Assembly: GCA_947561715.1 (NCBI GenBank)
Contig: OX387200.1
Location: 374,501 to 438,500 of the forward strand
Reading direction: 5' to 3'
Length of the DNA stretch: 64,000 nt
Source: Ascidia mentula
Taxonomy: Eukaryota > Chordata > Ascidiacea > Phlebobranchia > Ascidiidae
In this document: in pieces, positions 1-11,400 of the stretch
Numbering within the stretch: the stretch's first letter is position 1
How the letters are laid out: the number at the start of each line of letters is the position of its first letter
The notes under the pieces: model-generated
Told to the model about the DNA's origin: nothing
What the model saw: only the letters and a program-made list of their open reading frames with translations
Database searches by the model: none
Made by a program: the position numbers and the translations under genes

Positions 1-32
1 GGTGCAGTGAAAAATAATTTAGTGTTTGATTG

Positions 33-90
33 TGGAAGTTGCATCAGTTGTAGAAGTTGCGTCAGTTGTGGAAGTTGCATCAGTTGTGGA
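33..90. repeat. Short tandem repeat at the window edge
   Basis: An 18-bp unit close to GTGGAAGTTGCATCAGTT is repeated about three times with single-base changes. It may continue from before the window. No coding role is seen. Confidence 0.75.
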
Positions 91-525
91 ACAATTCAGC
101 TCCATTAGTTAAAGACTTTATAGGTTGGGCAGTAATTCCACCATAGTTCAACCCGTTATTAATGCAAGAAACCAAGTTGTTCATATTCGCATCTCGCTCA
201 GTCTTGTTCTGGAATTGCTGTTTGCTTACGTTGGTTCGTTTTATGAAATGCAACTCAAATATAGGATGACAAATAAGGAAATTACTCATAATTCTGAGAA
301 TACTATGAACCATCCCCTCTATTCTCACAACTTAAATATATTCCCCTGTTTTGTTTCAATTGAACTTGATCAGCCAACATTCTTTAATCAATTTTTATTA
401 CAGCAACTTAGCAAATCCACCACATACGCAACTGGTTAAAGATACCAGGGTGTTTTAGGGGTTGTAGGGTAACTTGTCGTTAATTACGTCATCCGCCTGT
501 TCCACTGTACGAATACCGCGCTCTC
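91..525. other. Non-coding stretch before the first gene
   Basis: Short ORFs occur on both strands but none has a recognisable domain or splice context. It presumably holds the promoter and 5' UTR of the gene that starts at 526. No TATA box or other clear promoter motif was found. Confidence 0.4.
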
Positions 526-3159
526 ATGGTAACGGAAATGACGACGTCGGATGAGCGAGGCGAAATGTTCATGTGGGAATCGAGCGCTCATCTTACCTTA
601 CATAAGATGAGGGACTTCCTAATGCGGAGTGTTGCGCAACCCAAGCTGCAAGTTCTAATTCCGAAGCGGACGATATCAGGTGAATACACTTATACCTTAG
701 TTTGTTTCATATCCGTGATATATTCGAGTAATGCAAGCTCGCAATTAATGCGGAATCCGCAATCAATATTATATATTAGGAAATATCCCGCTTGACCTCG
801 TGTGAAAATAAGGTTGAATATTTCCTTTACAACAAACCTATCCTGGGGGCGACCCGGCAAACAACATATTTCTTATGTTCGGTTCACTGTTGGTTACCGC
901 GAGGTTGTTTTGAGTAAATCGTATCGTGGCTCAACGGTTGTCGGTTGTTTAAAAAACTTATCTTAAATCTGTTGCGCTGTGAAAGGAATCCGAGATCAAC
1001 CTTTGCTGAAATGTTGAGCGCATGAAAAAACACAGAGAAAAACTTGTCCGTTTTCTGTGTTTTTTGGGGTTCAATTCCGTTTTTTTTTTACCAAACGAGG
1101 CTTAGGGTGTTAATTGACCCAATATTATGATGGCTCGATTTTTAAATTTATTCAAACCCTGGTTTGGAATAAAGGTGTGAACGATAACTTTCAATGACTC
1201 GAAATCCTTCCACAATTTACAAAGGTGGGGCCACCAGTCAACAGAAATAACTTCCACCCGTTGATATTTTGGGATTTAAAACCCGCCCCGACCATAAATA
1301 TTTATAAATTAATACATGACTCGCAAATGACGTGGTTTAAATTTCAAACATCCTCGCAAACTAATTGCCTTCGCCCTCTCCGTCTTTGTTTATTCATCAC
1401 CGGATGTAAATCTCTTACAACTGCACACGCACCTGCAGGCTATTGTGACATCACAATGGGTCGGTTACAAATGTCGACAATGGTGTTTATGGGCAACAAA
1501 CGATAAAGAATAATGGAATAATAAGAAGTTGAAACTGCGGTTCAATAGCGGTTGTTTGAGGAGACGCGTTGATAGGTTATGTTTGCTCCGGTAATTTGCA
1601 CATATTACATGATGGGTTCCTGCTTTAGAACTCCTGCAATATAATGTGTTTTACTGGATGTACGGGTACATTACATTGTTATACGAAGGTCATGGTGTGC
1701 AAACGACGGACGTAATATTTCAATCCAGAATATAAATCGATAAGCTTCAAAAAATTAAAAATAAAATTTCGATGATGAAATTTGTAGCCTGCTTGTTCCT
1801 GCTCTCATTTGCATCGTTATATGCAAATCAACTCCTCAAGTGATACTAGTTAGTTGCCGCGGGCACTGAAAAAGCTCTTTTCGAGAGAATACATTTGCTG
1901 ACGTAACATCAATATTAGATTGGTTGACTTTGTGTATCATTGAGATCACGTGTCACAAAGATGTTTCTTCTTTCATTGTGTTTTAAACAATCAACTAATT
2001 GTCCCAATTTCCATTGACAGTTCCTCACCATCGGTCGAAGCGATTTCATCAGCTCCAATCCAAACCACGTGACCCGAACGCCAGCCCTCACCTCCTCATG
2101 GTAGCGCCACCCAGCGACTGCCGATACAGACTCATGGCCGGCCCTCAGGGGGCGTACAAGGACGTGCCGTCGAACGGGGAGATGTTGCGACACCCAGTGA
2201 CGCATTTGAACAACTCGCACACTCCGCAGAATCACCATGGCAACGTGTGGCAAGATAGCTTAAATTTTGTTCCTGGACCGGAGTACATCCACCAGATATC
2301 AACTATCGCGGCTATGGCTTGGTCTGACTGTTCGCAAGCTACAGAAAAGCTAAGAAGAATATACGAACAAACGGCATTGTTGAGTCAAAACCCGATGGTA
2401 AACCCGTGCGCTCCTCCTTCCATTCAAACCCACGAGTTCAGCAACAAGTTGAAATCGTTTCCTCCGATCCAGCCGCAAGAAATGTTTAAATTCGACCAAA
2501 AACCCGCGAAATCTTTCTACGATGAACGGACTTGGGAGCTACCCTCGGTCTACTGCGCATGCGCAGTGTGCCAGATGACAAAACGCGCGAAAAGTTCGTT
2601 GAACAGCCAACGAAGTAAGGGGGAGGTTAGCAAGCACGCTCAACAGCAAGCTTACATCAAGCAACAGAGTTTGGTGGACAGACAAGCGATTGCTGCCGGT
2701 TTGGCGTCCGGGAACACTGGACGGCGCCACCACAACAATAATAAAAGAACACATTCGCCCGAGGAGAACAAGTACCAGATGCCCCGACGCAAAACGGCGA
2801 AACACGAACATGTGACAGTTGCTAAGCAACACTCGCGTCCCGCTACCGGGCATTCCTTCTTAAATCAAGCGCTACATGGTGGTGGCGGACAACTGCTCTC
2901 GTACGTTGGCACCGGAGCCCAGCACCCCCTGCCTGACGATACGTCATACCTCACTCAGAACCTGATCATGTCTGGTTTCCAAAACCCGGCAACCGGATCT
3001 ACGTATATGACGTCATCAGGAGATGTCGTCACTCCCAGAGAGTTAATGGTGACCCCATCATTCGAAAGTCAGTTTTTTGGGGCCGGGCAGAACCCTGGTG
3101 GAATTTTGAATAACTTCTCGAGTTTTCTGCCTCCGCGAATTTTGAATGCGCTCGAATAG
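526..3159 (+). CDS. Two-exon gene, possible FAM222-like protein
   Basis: Exon 1 is 526-679 (donor CAG|GTGAAT) and exon 2 is 2021-3159 (acceptor TTGACAG). The phases match (1 nt carried over), giving 430 residues. The protein is rich in Gln, Asn, His and Ser, with a basic stretch near residues 240-310 (HHNNNKRTHSPEENKYQMPR) and no signal peptide or membrane segment, so a nuclear or cytosolic protein is likely. There is an odd Cys pair in CACAVC. The N-terminal block (HLTLHKMRDFL, then LQVLIPKR, then VPHHRSKR across the splice) and a later IHQISTIAAM block faintly resemble the conserved N-terminal and mid blocks of vertebrate FAM222A/B, which have no known activity. That assignment is weak. The long intron 680-2020 showed no further exon. 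The gene could instead be a lineage-specific protein. The exons are well supported; the family is not. Confidence 0.6.
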
Positions 3160-4614
3160 CTGCATTAACATCTTGACTTTCCCGCCATAAACCGTCCCTT
3201 ACTCACACTGTTGTCCCGCTGCTGCTGCTGTGTCCGCTGTCACAAAAGTGTAAATCCCTTACAATTGCGGTGTTAAGCTTGCTGGTAAATCCCGCCACGG
3301 TTTTTCAAGATTGCATCGTTTACGTACTGCTAGCTCTGATGTTCCACATTCAACTGCACATTCTCACAAGCGCATTATGACGTCACTGTTAGCTTATTGT
3401 TGCTTCACACTTGCCGCTGAACGTGGGTATTGTTCGTTGTAAAGCTCTTGAAACGTTATTGTGACTTGGGAGAAGATTTTCATGTCAATGTACACATTTG
3501 ACGCAATGCATTTGCACCCTACGGCGATCCCAAATTATTCTTAATTCAGTTTTCATCAAGGGCACTGAAATGCCAACGGAAAACTTCAAACAAAATATTT
3601 AAAACTGCTTTTTATTATGTAAGAATTTACCATACTCGTGATAAGATCGAGACCCTGAGTAGTTGGGATGGTCGGTGTATCTCCCGCATCTGTATCGCTT
3701 TCATGCAAATCATCAGTTTGTACACGAAACTGGTGTTTACGTGGAGCGGGATTTCACAATCGGATGGATGGCTCAGAAATTATGCCGACCCGAGGTTGTA
3801 ATACCGAGCGTTTTAACTATTGTGTGTCAACATCAGTTGGGTTTGCAGTTATCTGCCTTGCTGGGAAGATGGCAATTTTCGTATTTTGGTGTGCACGATT
3901 AGACGTAATCCATACATTCCCTTTACGAGATACCATCTTTCAGGCAATGGTTAGAGCTATTATAGCGTGTGTTCAGCAAAGATGGATGGATTCACGGCCT
4001 TGTTTAGGTCCAAACATCACAAGGTCTAGAAAAAGTGCTGCACGATTGTTGAAAATTGCAAGGCGTCGACCCTGTCATTATTTCCTCTTGAACTGCGTCA
4101 TTTTCTCATTTCTTCTCGGCTTAGAATTGCCACAAGCCTCTCTCACAAGCAGTGTTACCATCTTCTCCGTATATTTTATTGCTTTTGCGTTTGTCTTGTG
4201 TACGAACTTTAAATTATATGAACCCGGAAATATGGAGTGTGGTCGATTAAAGTCAAGTCATTTTTTTAAAATTCAGATAAATACGTGGGGGTGCAAAAAT
4301 GTAGAGGAAATACAGCAGAAATTGAAAGTCGAGATTCATGACCAATTGTTCAAACAATTATAAGAACGCTTTGCTCAGCAACACGATAAAACGTGAAAAT
4401 GATCCAGAAAATTCAAAACAATTTGGAGAACACTTGTAGCATCAAACTCACTTGCGAAATATCATAGACAGCAAGACACACGTTTGCATCACAACAAGAC
4501 TTACTCAGGTGTTTTTGCCAACTTTAGGTAAACCACAAAGAAAAACGTAGGTCGCGGGTTCGAACCTCACCGAATGCGGGATTAAATATTCCAACCCTTC
4601 AGCACCATCTAGTG

Positions 4615-4771
4615 CAGTACTTCCCAACCTTTTTCAGTTCGCGACCCACTTTTAATGTAAGTTTTATTGTTCGACCCACAATCAGATATGACCAATGCGA
4701 TAATTTCATGATCAAATAGAAAACTGTAACATTTAGAAATAGCTTCGCGACCCACTGGTTGGGAAGCACTG
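4615..4771. mobile_element. hAT-like MITE with 8-bp target duplication
   Basis: The ends are inverted repeats: CAGTACTTCCCAACC on the left and GGTTGGGAAGCACTG on the right, one mismatch apart. Flanks are ATCTAGTG (4607-4614) and ATCTAGTA (4772-4779), an 8-bp duplication with one change. CAGNG-type ends plus 8-bp duplications are typical of hAT elements. At 157 bp it has no coding capacity and is non-autonomous. Confidence 0.8.
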
Positions 4772-5056
4772 ATCTAGTATGTGAAAAAGATGAAAGTGCG
4801 GACAATTCTTGGTCTTATCGTGCAACAAGAAGGTTAAACCCGGGAAGCCTAATAGGGAATTAATTATCACAAATTATGTTGGAAAATATTGCGCTTCAAC
4901 CTACAGGAAACCCATGTTCTTTTGCTATAAAAATAATTACTCGAGGCGGAAAGTTAAAATGGGGTCAAAGTAAGCAGGAGAAAAACCTAAAATGGTTTCT
5001 GATTAAAACCCAATAAAGTGTCCCCAGGCATTCATAAGCCAGCATCCACTATATTG

Positions 5057-5060
5057 ACAC

Positions 5061-5130
<70 letters not shown>
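5057..5130. repeat. (CA)n microsatellite
   Basis: About 37 CA dinucleotides with one G interruption near the 5' end. The translated poly-Thr/His frame over it is an artefact. Confidence 0.97.
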
Positions 5131-5132
<2 letters not shown>

Positions 5133-5297
5133 CACGCGCACACCGCGATATAAAAGCACACAGTAACTTTCATTCAACAATTGAGGTGCGGTTACAATCG
5201 GTAATATTGCACCAAAACAAAAATGATAAAACTACAACAAACTATCTCAAGGTCATTGATTACACTTCAAGGTCATTTATATTCCGCGCCTTCAGCA

Positions 5298-5303
5298 TTT
5301 ATT
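5298..5303 (-). terminator. Polyadenylation signal for the hexosaminidase gene
   Basis: AATAAA on the minus strand, about 110 bp beyond the stop codon at 5411-5413. It is the first canonical hexamer downstream. Confidence 0.55.
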
Positions 5304-5410
5304 GTTCGTTGGTAGCCGTGGACACTGCAAGAGCTCTTCAAGTTTGAAGAGATTACATTTGCTGTGTTAAATTGGACGTTGGTTCGGTCATGTTGAAGGT
5401 CATTCCAAGG

Positions 5411-8400
5411 TCATAGATATGGTTTTCTTTCAGTAAGTTTGGGATCATATTTAATAACTCGACTCGTCCTTTCGCCGTCACTCGAGACAAATTCGTAACA
5501 CTTCTCCTCATCCTCGAACGCCATTGGCTGGCCGTTGAAGCATTCCGACCAATCAGAAGCCTCCTCGCCGTTGTTGATGGCACGCATTTTATAGGCGAAC
5601 CCCGGATACAAACCACATATCTCCAATGTAAGTTTGTTGAATCTGTGGATAGGAGACGTGGTGAAGGAGAAGTATGTCATGAACAGATAAAGTTTGTGGA
5701 AGAATTTCTTATAGTTTAACAATCTTGCCATAATCAAATGCAGACGAATCCAATAAGTCATTGACCCCAACTTTTACATCAACTCAAACAGCTTGAAGGT
5801 CATGACCGCATGGTTTATTATATAAACAACATATAGTATATTGTTTGTTGACTCACCTGACACCAGGTGGCGGTATACGGTACTTAATCCCCATCATTTT
5901 CAACCTGGGCAGTTCTTTGTAACCAACAACATTCGCGAACTCGCTCCAATCCTGGTACTTCATGTATCGCAGTTTCCGGGATTCCCCTTCTTCCCATGCG
6001 GCCTTGCGACAAAATCAAGAGTTGGAAAAATAATTAGATATCGTTGTTTGCACGATAAAATCGACCAATTAGAGAAATTTGATTTCGCTTAAAATCACCT
6101 TGTGCCACGCCCTCTCTGCAAACGCAATCAAGCGTGGAAAAAGCTGCGAATGAGCGACAGCCACGTCACGAACAAGTTCCGACCAGAGTTGTGCTTGCAT
6201 TCCAACTATGTTTTCCGGCCGGTCAAGTTTTACTCGTTCATCGACTATTCTGTCAGATTCCTCAGCTGGGAGGTTAAACGCATGTAGTTATGTATTAAGA
6301 CAAGTGTGCCAACTTGGCGGTACTCGGGCCAAATTAGGGCCACCACGGCCGGTTTTGTTGCCCTTGTTAATCTTGTTCAGGGAATAAAATCAAAAAATAA
6401 TCAATTGACCGTCTTAAAAACCTTTCAAGTTCGGGTATTACCCTTTATTAACGTGACTTTTGAAAACATAGAAATATTATGCGAAGATAAACATAGAAAT
6501 ATTATGCGAAGATAAACATAGAAATATATTAAGGGCGGGGACGACTGAAGCGTGAAGACAATTTAACGACTTCTGCTCATGCGCCCCCAACACGCAACAT
6601 CACGTGTACAACAACAACACAACCCGAATATAGGAGGCACCTGTGTATGGGACAGAGCTGTAGTCGAGTTTCGCGTTGGCGAACAATTCCTCCGGAGTAA
6701 ACCCAAACACATTCTTGTCATCTGAATATCGTGTCGCCCAGAACAATCCAACCTCCTCTGGGTCCGGTTCCTGGGGGTGGTCGAAGTAGAAATGAGTTGC
6801 CATCGACAATATCACCTGACGTAACAATAAACTGTGACGTTATTGCATTATGACGTAAAGGCTTTCAAAGTAGTTGAAACTTGGGTCAAAAACGTGCACA
6901 TGAGGTAGCGACGTAGTTAAATATTCGTAAATATGGCAAAATGAAAAGAATTCGTAATTGCGTTTTGCGACATTTTTACAAAAGTAATTGATTATTTAGA
7001 GAGAGTTAAACCATCTCAAATTACTAAAATCAAATAAAACTCTTTGCTGAAATGTTCCAGCGTTGTTTTCTAATGTTCAGGAAAGTGTTGGTTAAATGAG
7101 GGGAATTCCCACCTTGTAACCTGCATTGGCGAGTCTGTGGCTCCGTTCAGCATTTTTGCTTTTCCAGTTTGCGTTGTTCCAAGCGTACGCCATCACATCA
7201 ACATCGTAGAAAGAACGTTTGTCGAAAGGTTCATTCTGGGGCATCCTGGACATAATGAAATAATTGTGGTTCTACTTCTAGCCAACTTTCGTTTCAACGC
7301 TCAATATAGCTTCTCACCAAACTGTGCCAGGGAAAAACGGATTAATTTATAACAGGGAACTCACTGCAGCGCGCCATCCTCCCAAACTCCCATGGAAATA
7401 TCATTTTTTTTGCTGACGATTTGTGAAACTCTTCGGAGGAAATACTCCTGTAGCTCTGTGTAGCTGAAATATACATGGAATTAAATCTACGTTGGCCACA
7501 TAAAAAAAAAGAATTAATACGAAGACGAAAAAGCATATAGCATGTAAAGAAACAAACCTAATTAAGCAGGATAAACTTCAATCAGGTTCATTAGCACGAA
7601 TCAGGCCGCGCGCTTATGATGAGATGCCCATAAATTTATGACCCCAGAAGAGGTCAAATATAATCTAGATATTTTTTGAGGTTAAAACGGACTTTGCTTC
7701 ACAACGAATTTACAATAACCACGATGTTTACAAACCTGTTCGGAAAATTATCAGTGGACTCGATAAACTTTCTGCAAATAGGGGAATCCCGCCACGAGTT
7801 TCTCGCGACCTCGTCCCCTCCCACGTGGAAGGTTCTGATTGGTTGAATCTCAGAGTGAAGATCAATCAGTGTGTCCAAGATTTTCTCCACAAATCTACGT
7901 CAGCAAATAGAAATCATACAAAGGTTATCAACCGAAATATAATGCGGTTGAAAACATACGATTTGAAAAGACTTCCTACATGAGGCGTTAGTTAACATAC
8001 AATCATAAGAAGAAACAAAGGTATTTGTTTTGTCACAAACGCCATTGTTACGATTATCTTTATTATTATGATAACATCCGTTTATTTACTGGGAGACGTT
8101 CAATCACAGCCTCAACACGGGCCTGGACTTGAAGGCATCAAGCCTAAACATAGCCTAACGATCGCGACAGATGTTGTTACGTCACAATGGATAAGACGCA
8201 ATCGAGCACCTGAACGTGGATTCCATGCAAGGGTTCATGGCGTTGTTTCTGTAATGTTGAACAGACATTGCTGGGGAGGAATCATCGAAATCACACAGAA
8301 GGAATTCCTGTGCTTTCTCACCGTCGAGTTGTTTCATGAAACGGTGAAATCTGAAAATATTCAAGTAGATTTCATACCTAAATGATGTAAACCACACCTG

Positions 8401-11400
8401 TAACAACACAACACACAATTCAAACAGCAAATACTTAAAACGACAAAACAGCAAGGTGTAGCGGAAGTGATTGTCGCGCTGTGTTTCATAATAATTAAAA
8501 CTATTAAGGCCACAATAACAAAAGGTAACGACTTTGAAAAGTTTACTGAGAAATGTTTTTATGTTGAGTGTTGTTGATATAGGGATATAGTGATTGTGTG
8601 GGGACAGCTCGGTTGAGTTTGAATGGTCGGTGTGAGTTAATGGAGGAATTGTACTGACGGCAACCCGGCTTTAGAATATTACCTAGTTTAAAGTTTGATG
8701 AAGTCGGTTTGAAATCAGTGTTTGTCGGCCCGTGTTCTCAACTAAATACCAACGCATATAATACACGTGTTGCAAAATCATGCCAACGCCCAGTTAGTTG
8801 ACATAAAAACAACATCTGATATTAAACAAATCTTGTTAAATTGTACGGTTGTTGAAGATGATATTTGGTGATATGCCCTTGGAAGTATTGTTGTCAGGAT
8901 TTGCGATTAGTTAGAGCATAGAGATCATATGAACGTTTGATTAATATCAGGTGACAGTTTAAAAAAGTTTTAGAAACACCCAAAAATTTCTGTTTGTTCA
9001 CAAAACAAAGTCATTTAAGTTCGTCGTATGTTTATTTAAACGATTCTTTTCACACGAAAATATTAAAATAATATTTACCAAACCTTCTACACATTGTGTG
9101 GAATATTTGTACAAGTAAAAACAAAGGAAAATTCATCTTTGTTCAATGCTTGTAAACAGATGAGCTCAGACTTAACCGGTAAAGAAAATATTTTAACCTC
9201 TGAGGATTAGACAGAGTCTCGGAATTTCTAATGATCCTTTTTTTCCAGCAGTTTTTCCCACTTTCTACGTTTGTGGAAAAGCAACCACGTCAAATTGTAT
9301 TTCTTTAACAAGCAAATTGAAAACCACATTACCTTGCCTCCATAGACTTAATAGCAGCGTGGGAATGTCCGGGCATGTCAACCTCCGGTATAACTTGTAT
9401 GTGATTGTCCGCAGCTGTCTGTAGAATCTTCTTGTATTCGTCAGTTGAGTAGAATCCACTACCTGTGGTAGTACATTAAATATCACAAACATTAATAATA
9501 TGGTATCCGTTATATTTAGGAGTAATTTGTTAATACGAGCTCTCAAAACATTCTTGTAACTAAGCATCCGTGCCTTCACCGGTTACGTTAAGAGTTTAAT
9601 ACCTACCTGGTTTAGTGTCGTAAGGTCCCGAACCCAGGGCTGGGAAAATGCACTCAGCTTCATCTGCAGTGTGGCATCTATAACAGGAACATGGGAATAC
9701 AGGAGATTAATTATGGGATGCCACAGATACCATAAATTCAGGGTACGGTACGTGTTGTTTTTAATTAAAACGCAAATTTTCCCAAACTAAAAACCATTTA
9801 GCAGAATAATATAAGTAGAAATATTTGCGGATCAAACAACAATGTGAGTTTTTGTGACGTCATAAATCGCCTGATATCGTGAAGACCGGGTTTAGGAAGT
9901 GGTTTCATACGAGATGGAAATTTGTATAAATGCGACACATCACAACACAATGGAAGCTACAAATGGGATCGAAACCGTGAACTCCGCAACCAACACTTCC
10001 TTGTGTGACGTCACAAACCTCCTAGATCCAACTTGTGTTAGTTCCGGTAGATCAGGAACTTCTAGCCTCCAGCCCTCATCATCGGAAAGGTGGAAATGAA
10101 GTCTGTTCAGCTTGAACATCGCCATCCCCTGCCGACAAACATCACACGGTATCTTTAATCTGAGTAATATAACCAACTACGTCACCACCTTTATAATGCC
10201 GGTGACGTCATCGACCGATAAGAAGTTTCGTGCAACGTCAAGGTGAAGTCCCCTGTATCCAAATCTTGGGGCATCCTGACAATAAAAATCAGATCGAGAT
10301 TTACAAGACCAATAAGCTCTGACGATTGTGGTATGTTGTGGCATGTTGTGGTACGTTGTGGTAATTCATGACAACATTGTGGTTTCCTCTGCATGTTTCA
10401 TAAGGTCATGTTTGTTTGTCCTTTACAACGACCAGACAAGCAAATAATGTCACAATGCAATGCTACTGAACAACATGATGTATTCACATTGAACCTATCT
10501 GTAGAATGCACAGATGTATCTACATGGCAGTGAACTAAAATATATTATTATTTTACAAAAAAAATATTATTACAAATACTTTAGCATCAAAATGTGAAAT
10601 ACATGTTGCATTATCACCAGGTTAAAGATGTACTTACTGTAAATCATAAAATAAGGAGTTTAAGAACACCACACAATGTTCACAAACTCCTTATTCACAA
10701 AACCACCACCCACATAATCCCACAAATACCCACATATCCTTCCTGTTGTACACATAATCCTTCCTATTACACACAGTGAGAGATTTTCATGTACCAAGCC
10801 AAAACATATATTTTTAATCATCCTGGATATCACCTGTCAGTGAAATTGTTTGGCACAAGACTCCCAAGACAGCCCACATTTTATTGGGTTATTAGTAATA
10901 TTTACATGCAAACCTAACCCTTCCAGATATGTTTAACTTGCAAATCCATCTTATGCAAAACACAAATAAAATAAATATGCTACAAATAACTAACAAGGAT
11001 TACCTTGATGGTAGCATGGGGCAGAGTAAGGCCTGTAATTCCTTTGCTATTGGTTGCAAGAGATTTTAATGTTTGTAGTGCATAAAATACACCAGTGGAA
11101 TGAGGAGCTTGAATCGATATCAAGGGTCTAAAAAGCTCATGATTAATGTGAGTAAAATGAAAATATAAAAGTTTCACACAGAGGAAGCAAACATGAAATA
11201 AACGTTCCTTCCAGAACTGGTTTTTTTTGTGTCATTTGTCTGTCATTGACCCAATTTTTTTAGAAATGTCACAAAAAATAAAAGCCGTTTCGGACACAAT
11301 GTCCCAAAGGAAATTTGGCTGGTAGATTATTCAAGTTGCTTACATTTTTGCGAACGAAAGTATTATACCTTAAATGACCAAAATTAATTGAAAATATCCT

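Larger units (their letters stand above)
3160..5410. other. 3' flank between two convergent genes
   Basis: This lies between the stops of the gene at 526-3159 (+) and the hexosaminidase (-). It holds a possible long 3' UTR, a 231-codon open frame at 3668-4363 (Cys/Phe-rich, no family recognised, probably chance), a hAT-like MITE at 4615-4771, a (CA)n tract and an AATAAA at about 5012-5017 on the + strand. A GGTTCGAACC box near 4558 resembles a tRNA B box, but no cloverleaf surrounds it. Confidence 0.5.

Noticed and set aside
3668..4363. 231-codon open frame on the + strand
   Set aside because: No recognisable domain, odd composition, no splice or promoter context, and it lies in the 3' flank of the gene at 526-3159. 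Most likely chance.
4549..4590. tRNA-like B box GGTTCGAACC
   Set aside because: No A box at the right distance and no acceptor stem; a fragment at most.
5018..5347. 109-codon frame with a Thr/His run
   Set aside because: It is a translation of the CA microsatellite.
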